Shown here one piece after another: positions 1-5,243 of a DNA stretch of 5,243 bases. This DNA is from Verrucomicrobiales bacterium (lineage in GTDB: Bacteria > Verrucomicrobiota > Verrucomicrobiia > Limisphaerales > UBA1100). Numbering within the stretch: position 1 is the first letter of the stretch; the number at the start of each line of letters is the position of its first letter. The translations under genes were made by a program, and so were the position numbers. Location of the stretch: the NCBI GenBank assembly GCA_011523245.1, contig WTHG01000344.1, positions 3,921 through 9,163 of the forward strand. The letters run 5' to 3'. Below the pieces are notes generated by a model that was not told the DNA's origin, did not search any database, and worked only from the letters and a program-made list of their open reading frames with translations.

Positions 1-1138
1 CCAACGGGTTGTCGCCCGCCATACCTTCATCGGTACGCTCGATCACAATCACGTTTTTCTTGCCGCGCAGGGCGTTGATCACCGCCGCCTCGGGGAAGGG
101 GCGAATCACGTTGATATGAATAGATCCCACCTTGGCATTGCGCTGTTCGCGCAGGTAATCGCAGGCAGCCTCCACGTTTTCAGCCGCACAACCGAGCGAC
201 ACAAACACGGTGTCCGCATCTTCGGTGCGGTATTCCTGAATCAAGCCGTAGCGGCGGCCAGTGAGTTGGGCAAACTCCTCATAGCACTGCTCCAGCGTAC
301 CGAGAATATGCTCATTGAAATTGTTCCGGCGCGCTACGGCTCCGTTCATATGATGCTCCTGATTTTGCACCGGACCGAGCAATACCGGGTTTTTCAGGTC
401 CATCATCTCCGGTACACGTCGGCGCTTCGGTCCGAAGAGTTCGCGTTGCGCTTCGGTAGGGCAATCAATCTGATCATTTGGAGCCCCCAAGTATTCGCGC
501 AGTAAATCCGCTTCCGGCGCGCGGTAGGTGCGCTCTGAGTGAGTGGTGAGCATCCCGTCCTGAATATTCATGCCGGGATTAAGCGTCAGCTCATTGGCCT
601 TGCGGAGGATCACCGCCTGGTCCGCGGCCTGCTGAGCATCACGGCCCATCAGCATGGTCCAGCCAGTATCCATGGCGGCATAAAAATCATCGTGTCCACA
701 GTGCACGTTCAGCGCGTGCTTGGTGAGCGCCCGGGCGCCCACTTCCAGAACCATGGTCGAGAGCTTGCCGGGCGCGTGATAGTACTGCTCCATGGCATAG
801 ACAATGCCCTGGCCGGAGGTAAAGTTTACCGTACGCTTGCCGGTCATGGCCACGGCCGTGGCACCACCTTGCGCGGCGTGTTCGCCCTCGGTTTCCACCG
901 CCAGCTTCTGGTTACCCCACACATCCAGTGCGCCTTGCGCAAAGGCCTGCTGATAAATCTCGCCACCCTCGGTCGATGGTGTGATGGGATAAAACACTCC
1001 GCCCTCGGTGATGCGGGTTTCCACCCACTGCGTCACCAGCTGGTTGCCGTTGCACGTTACCGGAATACCCGGATACTTGGGCTTGCTGCCTTCAGTGGAC
1101 ACGGGGGCCGTTTCCTGTTCTGCGGTCTGATTTGCCAT
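1..1138 (-). CDS. Pyruvate:ferredoxin oxidoreductase-type 2-oxoacid oxidoreductase, N-terminal part (runs off left edge)
   Basis: The minus frame is open from the ATG at 1138 to the window edge, giving 379 residues with no stop. Enzymes of this family oxidatively decarboxylate pyruvate or another 2-oxoacid to the acyl-CoA in the cytoplasm, using thiamine diphosphate and passing electrons to ferredoxin or flavodoxin. After a polar leader of about 25 residues comes domain I, with YPITPST at 50-56. Thr53 matches the substrate-binding Thr31 of Desulfovibrio africanus PFOR. The segment ETEGEHAAQGGA (82-93) holds the glutamate that activates the cofactor (Glu84 or Glu86), FTSGQG lies at 106-111, and GARAL (134-138) carries the equivalent of Arg114. 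Domain II follows from about residue 300, with VFVSLGCAAENVEAA and NVIRPFP (343-349). Single-chain members are about 1200 residues, so the ferredoxin-like and TPP domains would lie left of the window if this is one chain; a split-subunit enzyme cannot be excluded. No Shine-Dalgarno precedes the ATG. The family is sure; the exact 2-oxoacid is not. Confidence 0.9.
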   Translation of the reverse strand, partial: MANQTAEQETAPVSTEGSKPKYPGIPVTCNGNQLVTQWVETRITEGGVFYPITPSTEGGEIYQQAFAQGALDVWGNQKLAVETEGEHAAQGGATAVAMTGKRTVNFTSGQGIVYAMEQYYHAPGKLSTMVLEVGARALTKHALNVHCGHDDFYAAMDTGWTMLMGRDAQQAADQAVILRKANELTLNPGMNIQDGMLTTHSERTYRAPEADLLREYLGAPNDQIDCPTEAQRELFGPKRRRVPEMMDLKNPVLLGPVQNQEHHMNGAVARRNNFNEHILGTLEQCYEEFAQLTGRRYGLIQEYRTEDADTVFVSLGCAAENVEAACDYLREQRNAKVGSIHINVIRPFPEAAVINALRGKKNVIVIERTDEGMAGDNPL

Positions 1139-1196
1139 GTTTAAAAATTCGCTTGGATTGGTTGTTTCTTCGGGGGTCGGCCAGAAAGCAAAAACG

Positions 1197-1210
1197 CACC
1201 CTTGTGGGTG
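1197..1210 (-). promoter_or_regulatory. Small hairpin and possible -10 box upstream of the PFOR-type gene
   Basis: In the 187-base divergent spacer, CACCC at 1197-1201 and GGGTG at 1206-1210 form a perfect 5-bp stem with a 4-base loop. Read on the minus strand it is followed within two bases by five T residues (1190-1194 region), so it looks like a weak intrinsic terminator or attenuator about 60 bases before the PFOR start codon. Directly upstream on the same strand, 1211-1216 reads GATAAT, a reasonable -10 hexamer, but there is no good -35 at the right distance. The two readings conflict: transcription from this -10 would begin inside the hairpin. The spacer also has the inverted repeat ATGCA-TC-TGCAT at 1239-1250, a possible operator or chance. 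Function is not established for any of these. Confidence 0.2.
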
Positions 1211-1325
1211 ATTATCGACAATAAAACTGGAGCAGTCGATGCATCTGCATTGTGCAAAACGCTTTCGCGGGGGCCGAATCTAGCCATGACACGCTTTTCT
1301 GGCAAACCAATTCCCTCCAGCGACG

Positions 1326-1997
1326 GTGGATGGCCCGAGGTTTACAAATTCTCCCCAAATACCCAAAATACCTCCCGTGCTCACCGCACCGGAAAACGGC
1401 GCGCTGCCCCACAGCCGGCAGCATCCTTACGAGGCGCAACTCGATGCGCTGGAATCAGTTCTATGCTCCGATACCCTCACGCAAGCCCTCGGAGCCGCGC
1501 CCCTGCGCTCCGCCACGGATCTCGGGCTGCTGCTGGAACGCTACCGCACCAACGTGCTGGAGCCCATTGAATTGCCCGCCATTGCCCGGGCTCACCGTGA
1601 AGCCGCCCAAGGCCGGGCAATGGAGCTTATTGAACTGGATCAACGATTTGCCGGGCAACACCCCGAATGGCTGCTCCTCACCCCGGCCAGCACCCGCGTA
1701 GGCCGGGATTATTTGAATCGCCTACGGCCCTTGCAGGATGAACGTACCGTGCAGCGCCTGATCGAGGCCGTGCGCTTCGGCCGTACACCCGGCCATCACC
1801 TCACGGTGTTTGGGCTCACGATGGCCGTCTTTTCCATCGCTCAACGTCAGGGGCTTGCCGAGTACGCCCAATATGCGCTCGAGGCAGTCGTCGCCACGGC
1901 CGCCGGCAAGCTCCGGTTGACCCAAGCCGACCGCGACGCCCTCCTTGACCGCTCCCAAGCCCGTCTCCCCAAAGCGATCGAGCGCATGGTAGCATAA
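1326..1997 (+). CDS. Small protein resembling urease accessory protein UreF; orphan, N-terminus uncertain
   Basis: This frame ends at TAA 1995-1997 and is the only gene-like frame on the plus strand. No ATG is available before residue 99. The first start is GTG at 1326 (223 residues); GTG at 1377 (206 residues) is equally possible, and neither has a Shine-Dalgarno. The protein looks helical and soluble, with no signal peptide. Two stretches resemble UreF, the GTPase-regulating chaperone that works with UreD and UreG to load nickel into urease. The first is residues 70-110, ending in ELIELDQRF. The second is GHHLTVFG (156-163) followed by alanine-rich helices. The conserved UreF N-terminal signature (D-ALPTG-FAHS-GLE) is at best a vague ALP...H near residues 26-33. 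No ureA-C, ureD or ureG lies nearby, and the flanking genes are unrelated. It could be a diverged UreF acting from a distance, a decaying copy, or an unrelated helical protein. That it is coding is fairly likely; the UreF assignment is tentative and based on recalled family patterns. Confidence 0.5.
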   Translation: MDGPRFTNSPQIPKIPPVLTAPENGALPHSRQHPYEAQLDALESVLCSDTLTQALGAAPLRSATDLGLLLERYRTNVLEPIELPAIARAHREAAQGRAMELIELDQRFAGQHPEWLLLTPASTRVGRDYLNRLRPLQDERTVQRLIEAVRFGRTPGHHLTVFGLTMAVFSIAQRQGLAEYAQYALEAVVATAAGKLRLTQADRDALLDRSQARLPKAIERMVA

Positions 1998-2016
1998 CAG
2001 GCACGAGACACCCCGC

Positions 2017-2058
2017 ATTCATCAAACCTAATGGATGAATAGTGATGAGTGTTTTTTT
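2017..2058 (+). terminator. Possible terminator of the UreF-like gene in the convergent spacer
   Basis: ATTCATC at 2017-2023 and GATGAAT at 2034-2040 are perfect reverse complements, forming a 7-bp stem with a 10-base loop 20 bases after the stop at 1997. A run of seven T residues follows at 2052-2058, then six G residues (2059-2064). The stem is AT-rich and the T-run begins 11 bases after it, so it is a poor match to a classical intrinsic terminator. On the minus strand the A-run comes before the stem, so it would not serve yebC. Confidence 0.3.
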
Positions 2059-2075
2059 GGGGGGATGAGATGTGC

Positions 2076-2801
2076 CTACGCCATTTCGGCGTTCGTATAC
2101 ACGCTTTGCACGTCGTCGTGGTCTTCAAGCAGATCCACGAGTTTATGAACTTTCTCCAGCTCCGCCTCACTGCTGACCGGCGCCGCCATCTCGGGCAACT
2201 GCGTGATTTCGGCGGTTTCCATGGCGATCTCCTTGGCCTCAATCGCCTGGTGCACGGCCTCAAAATCCTCGGGCGCAGTCAACACTTCGTAGCCTTCGTC
2301 TTCCGCCTTGAAATCCTCGGCACCGGCTTCCAGCGCCAGCTCCATCAATTCATCTTCATTGGCCGCATCACGCGCGATCATGATCTGGCCTTTGCGATGA
2401 AACAGGCGTGATACCGAGCCGGCCGTGGCCATTTTGCCGTCATTCCGTGTCAGGATGGCCCGGATATCGGCGGCCGTGCGGTTGCGGTTATCCGTGGAAA
2501 TCTCCGCCAAAATGGCTGCCCCGTGCGGACCGTAAATCTCGTAGCTCAATTCCTCAAAGCTCGCCGCCTCGCCTTCGCCAGTACCGCGCTGGATGGCGCG
2601 GGTGATGTTATCCGCGGGCATGTTGGCCCCACGCGCCTTGAGCAAAGCCAAACGCAGACGCGGATTCATGTCCGCATCCCCACCGCCAAGCCGCGCGGCG
2701 ATGGTGATTTCGCGCGCGATCTTTGCAAACACCTTACTGCGCTTGGCGTCCATGCGCGCCTTGGTGTGCTTAATGTTCGCCCATTTACTATGTCCAGCCA
2801 T
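2076..2801 (-). CDS. yebC: YebC/TACO1-family protein
   Basis: The frame runs from ATG at 2801 to TAG at 2076-2078 and encodes 241 residues, close to the 246 of E. coli YebC. The start is fixed by the family's invariant beginning MAGHSKWANIKH, followed by the conserved stretch KVFAKIAREI and by NMPADNITRAI. The EIYGPHGAA motif, DNRNRTAADIR and GSVSRLFHRKG then follow in the usual order. The acidic C-terminal third (EAGAEDF, YEVLT, VHKLVDLLEDHDDVQSVYTN) matches domains 2 and 3. The family is cytoplasmic. It has long been annotated as a transcriptional regulator (PmpR-like), while its mitochondrial relative TACO1 and later bacterial work point to translation, helping ribosomes through difficult stretches such as polyproline. 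Which role applies here cannot be told from sequence. It lies 80 bases downstream of lpd in the same direction, with a pyrimidine-rich leader and no Shine-Dalgarno. The gene looks intact. Confidence 0.97.
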   Translation of the reverse strand: MAGHSKWANIKHTKARMDAKRSKVFAKIAREITIAARLGGGDADMNPRLRLALLKARGANMPADNITRAIQRGTGEGEAASFEELSYEIYGPHGAAILAEISTDNRNRTAADIRAILTRNDGKMATAGSVSRLFHRKGQIMIARDAANEDELMELALEAGAEDFKAEDEGYEVLTAPEDFEAVHQAIEAKEIAMETAEITQLPEMAAPVSSEAELEKVHKLVDLLEDHDDVQSVYTNAEMA

Positions 2802-2881
2802 GGCTAAAAAGTGAGGCCAGAGTCAACACCAACAAGAGCAGGCGCAAAAGCAAAAAGAAGAATGGCCCCCAACCGACTACT

Positions 2882-4309
2882 TCACTGCTTCGATTGTGCC
2901 TTGGGGTTGGGCAGATCAGTGATGGTGCCTTCAAACATTTCCGCAGCCAGCCCGATGGATTCGTGCAGGGTGGGATGGGCGTGAATCGTCTTGGCTAAAT
3001 CCGCCGCCGTGGCGCCCAGTTGCAACGCTAGGCTGATCTCACCCAACAGCTCGCCGGCATTGGAACCCACCGTGGCGCCGCCCAACAGGCGGCCGGTGGC
3101 TTTGTCCCAAATTAATTTGGTCATACCAATTGGCGCGGCTGAAGCCACAGCGCGGCCGGACGCCGCCCAGGGGAACGTGGATGTTTCGTAATCCAAACCC
3201 GCAGCTTGGGCTTCCTTTTCCGTTTTCCCCACCCACGCCACTTCCGGATCGGTGTAGGCAATGGACGGAATGGCTTCGGGCTGAAAGGTACGGTCTTCGC
3301 CCCCGATGACTTCCGCCGCCACGTGGCCTTCGTGCACGCCCTTGTGGGCCAGCATCGGCTGACCGATGACATCACCGACGGCGTAAATATGCGGCACATT
3401 GGTTCGCAACCGGGCATCTACGGGAATGTAGCCGTGATCGTCCACCTCCACGCCGGCCTTGCCAGCATCAATCAACGTACCATTGGGCGTTCGGCCGATT
3501 GCGACCAAGACAGCATCGTATTCCTCGGTGGCAATCGAACCGTCCTTGGATTCAAACGTCACCCCCAAGCCGCTGTCGCGAGCCTCCACAGCCGTCACTT
3601 TAGTCTCGAGTCGGCACTGGTAAATCTTTCGGGTCGCGCGCGTGAACACCTTGACCACATCCGCGTCTGCCGCCGGGATCACCTGATCGAGCATCTCCAC
3701 AACCTCCACCTTCGAGCCCAATGCCTGATAAACCATGCCCATCTCCAGGCCAATAATGCCTCCGCCCATCAAGAGCAGTCGCTCGGGAATTTCCTTCAAC
3801 TCCAAGGCATCGGTGGAATCCCAAATCCTCGGATCTTCATGCGGGATAAAGGGCAGTTCAATCGGCCGCGAGCCGACCGCGATGATGGCGTTTTGAAATT
3901 GAATCGTGGTGACGCCTTCGTCTCCTTGCACCTCCAGTGAATTCGGCCCGGTGAATCGGCCGGCACCGTGAACGACCGGCACCTCCCGTTTCTTGGCCAA
4001 GCCAACGAGCCCCTTGGTGAGTTGGCCGGTCACCTTCTCTTTCCATTGGCGCACCTGCTCCAAGTCAATCGCAGGCTCCCCGAAATCCACTCCATGCCCC
4101 GCCAAAGCGCGGGTTTCGCGGATCACTTTGGCCACATGCAACAATGCCTTGGAAGGGATGCACCCCACGTTCAGACACACCCCTCCAAGCGTGGGATAAC
4201 GCTCCACCAACACCACGTCCAGGCCGAGATCCGCCGCCCGAAAGGCCGCCGAGTAGCCGGCGGGGCCGCCGCCCAGCACCACCACGTTGGTTTCCAATAT
4301 TTCCGCCAT
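2882..4309 (-). CDS. lpdA: Dihydrolipoamide dehydrogenase (E3)
   Basis: The product is the FAD-dependent E3 component that reoxidises dihydrolipoyl groups of pyruvate, 2-oxoglutarate or branched-chain dehydrogenase complexes, or of the glycine cleavage system, reducing NAD+. From ATG 4309 it has 475 residues; E. coli Lpd has 474. The frame also has an upstream start at 4375, but the extra 22 residues have no family counterpart and MAEILETNVVVLGGG is the natural beginning. Visible parts are the FAD-binding GGGPAG (13-18), the redox disulfide in GGVCLNVGCIPSK (Cys45, Cys50), the NAD-binding GGGIIGLEMG, the AIGRTPNG segment, the second FAD motif YAVGDVIGQPMLAHKG, and the dimer-interface base pair His445/Glu450 in HPTLHE. 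Long stretches match the E. coli-type enzyme closely, as judged from memory. No E1 or E2 gene is in the window, so the partner complex is unknown. It sits 90 bases after the DUF1501 gene and 80 before yebC; co-transcription is possible. Confidence 0.97.
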   Translation of the reverse strand: MAEILETNVVVLGGGPAGYSAAFRAADLGLDVVLVERYPTLGGVCLNVGCIPSKALLHVAKVIRETRALAGHGVDFGEPAIDLEQVRQWKEKVTGQLTKGLVGLAKKREVPVVHGAGRFTGPNSLEVQGDEGVTTIQFQNAIIAVGSRPIELPFIPHEDPRIWDSTDALELKEIPERLLLMGGGIIGLEMGMVYQALGSKVEVVEMLDQVIPAADADVVKVFTRATRKIYQCRLETKVTAVEARDSGLGVTFESKDGSIATEEYDAVLVAIGRTPNGTLIDAGKAGVEVDDHGYIPVDARLRTNVPHIYAVGDVIGQPMLAHKGVHEGHVAAEVIGGEDRTFQPEAIPSIAYTDPEVAWVGKTEKEAQAAGLDYETSTFPWAASGRAVASAAPIGMTKLIWDKATGRLLGGATVGSNAGELLGEISLALQLGATAADLAKTIHAHPTLHESIGLAAEMFEGTITDLPNPKAQSKQ

Positions 4310-4399
4310 CAGTTGTATCCGAACCGCACAGGCAATCCGTTCGGCCTGCTTAAATGCGGACCTCCCGCCGCACAAGACAATTCCACGTCAGCTTCCCTT

Positions 4400-5243
4400 T
4401 CAAGCCACGATGTCGTGAATCACATTCCCAAAAACATCGGTCAACCGCACGTCACGACTATTGTGGCGGTAAGTAAGCTTTAGATGATCGAGGCCCAGCA
4501 GGTGCAAAATAGTCGCGTGGATGTCGTGGACGTGCACGGCGTTGTGGATGGCGTTCATGCCGAGGTCATCAGTGCCGCCGTATGTCAAACCGCCCTTGAG
4601 TCCGCCGCCGGCCATCCAAAGGGTAAAGCCACGATGATGATGGCCGCGACCGATCTTCACTTCACGGTTTGCTTCCTCAAACGGGGTACGGCCGAATTCC
4701 GTGGCCCAGACGATCAACGTTTCATCGAGCATTCCCCGCGCTTTTAGGTCGGTGATGAGCGCCGTGAGGCCCTGATCGGTGCGGGCGGCATTGGTGCGGT
4801 GATTACCGATTAGCCCGCCGCGGTTGCCGTGAGCATCCCATTTGCGGCCGGTGGCCCCGTCCAAAATTTCCACGAACCGCACGCCGTTCTCCACCAAGCG
4901 CCGCGCGGTGAGGCAGTGTTTGGAAAACTGATTGTCGCCGTAAAGCGTATGTATGCTCTTCGGCTCGCGCGATAGGTCGAACACTTCGGTGGCACTTTTC
5001 TGCATGCGAAACGCCATCTCGTAAGCCTCGATGCGGCCGGTGAGATCGGGCTGCGTGGGATGCCGATCGCGGTGCAGGCGATGGAGGTGGTTCAGCGTAT
5101 CGAGTTACTTGCGCCGCTGCTCAAGGCTGAGGCTGGAGAGCGGGTTGAGATTTGGGAATGGTGTCTTGCCCGCTTCCACGCGCGCCACCGCGGCCTGATG
5201 CCGGCCGGGCAACATGCCTTGTTGAAAGACCTGATCGCCCGCG
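4400..5243 (-). pseudogene. DUF1501 family protein, C-terminal part, interrupted by an in-frame TAA
   Basis: DUF1501 proteins are distant relatives of sulfatases and alkaline phosphatases, usually exported with a Tat signal, about 450-480 residues long and abundant in Planctomycetota and Verrucomicrobiota. Their substrate is unknown. The visible C-terminal part has AFRMQKSATEVFDLS, DAHGN (4823-4837), the ATEFGRTPF motif (4679-4705), the histidine cluster GRGHHHRGF, MAGGGLKGG, and the typical ending HDIHATILHLLGLDH then RDVRLTDVFGNVI, with stop TGA at 4400-4402. The longest uninterrupted frame begins at ATG 5017, but family similarity continues upstream in the same frame (LDTLNHLHRDRHP, then GRIEAYEM), reaches a TAA at 5105-5107, and resumes beyond it (PLSSLSLEQRRK) to the window edge. 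There are 234 sense codons after the TAA and 46 before it, with no frameshift. A single C-to-T change of CAA (Gln) would explain it. The N-terminus and any signal peptide lie outside the window. It may be a decaying gene or a sequencing error. Confidence 0.85.

Noticed and set aside
116..1144. Two plus-strand open frames (116-505 and 539-1144)
   Set aside because: They lie antisense to the PFOR-type gene, whose minus frame carries clear family motifs throughout. The plus-strand translations show no recognisable motifs.
1202..1701. Overlapping plus-strand frames at 1202-1570 and 1252-1701 as alternative N-termini of the UreF-like gene
   Set aside because: Neither contains the UreF N-terminal signature or any other recognisable motif, so a frameshift joining them to the 1326 frame is not supported.
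2049..2814. Plus-strand frames opposite yebC
   Set aside because: They are shadows of a fully conserved YebC coding frame on the other strand.
3206..3940. A 244-residue plus-strand open frame
   Set aside because: It is antisense to lpd, where the minus frame encodes all expected catalytic and cofactor motifs. Long antisense frames are common in GC-rich genes.
4355..4372. Hairpin TGCGG/CCGCA with an 8-base loop between DUF1501 and lpd as a terminator
   Set aside because: The stem is only 5 bp and is followed on the minus strand by just three T residues, too weak to call.
5105..5107. Recoding (selenocysteine or pyrrolysine) as the explanation of the DUF1501 stop
   Set aside because: The codon is TAA, whereas those systems use TGA and TAG. 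The position lies in a variable Gln-type site, not a catalytic one.

Overview
The window looks like a piece of a moderately GC-rich chromosome from a PVC-group bacterium, most likely Verrucomicrobiota and less likely Planctomycetota. The main reason is the DUF1501 gene at the right edge, a family strongly expanded in those phyla. None of the three minus-strand genes with a visible start has a clear Shine-Dalgarno sequence, which fits but does not prove this. No rRNA, tRNA, insertion sequence, CRISPR array or phage gene was seen.

Layout from left to right. Bases 1-1138 (minus) hold the N-terminal 379 residues of a pyruvate:ferredoxin oxidoreductase-type enzyme that runs off the left edge. Bases 1139-1325 are a divergent intergenic region with a small hairpin and a possible -10 box. 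Bases 1326-1997 (plus) hold a small protein whose C-terminal two thirds resemble the urease accessory protein UreF, without other urease genes beside it. Bases 1998-2075 are a short convergent spacer with a perfect 7-bp inverted repeat and a T-run. Bases 2076-2801 (minus) encode a complete YebC/TACO1-family protein. Bases 2882-4309 (minus) encode a complete dihydrolipoamide dehydrogenase. Bases 4400-5243 (minus) hold the C-terminal part of a DUF1501 protein whose reading frame is broken by an in-frame TAA.

DUF1501, lpd and yebC lie in the same direction with gaps of 90 and 80 bases. They could share a transcript, but nothing links them functionally. The PFOR-type enzyme and Lpd both belong to 2-oxoacid oxidation: one is ferredoxin-linked, the other is the E3 subunit of the NAD-linked dehydrogenase complexes. 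A ferredoxin route and an NAD route may therefore coexist in this organism, but no E1 or E2 gene is present here. Most of the window is ordinary housekeeping sequence. The points most worth checking are the nonsense codon in the DUF1501 gene and the orphan UreF-like gene. I did not find convincing evidence of a new multi-gene system.
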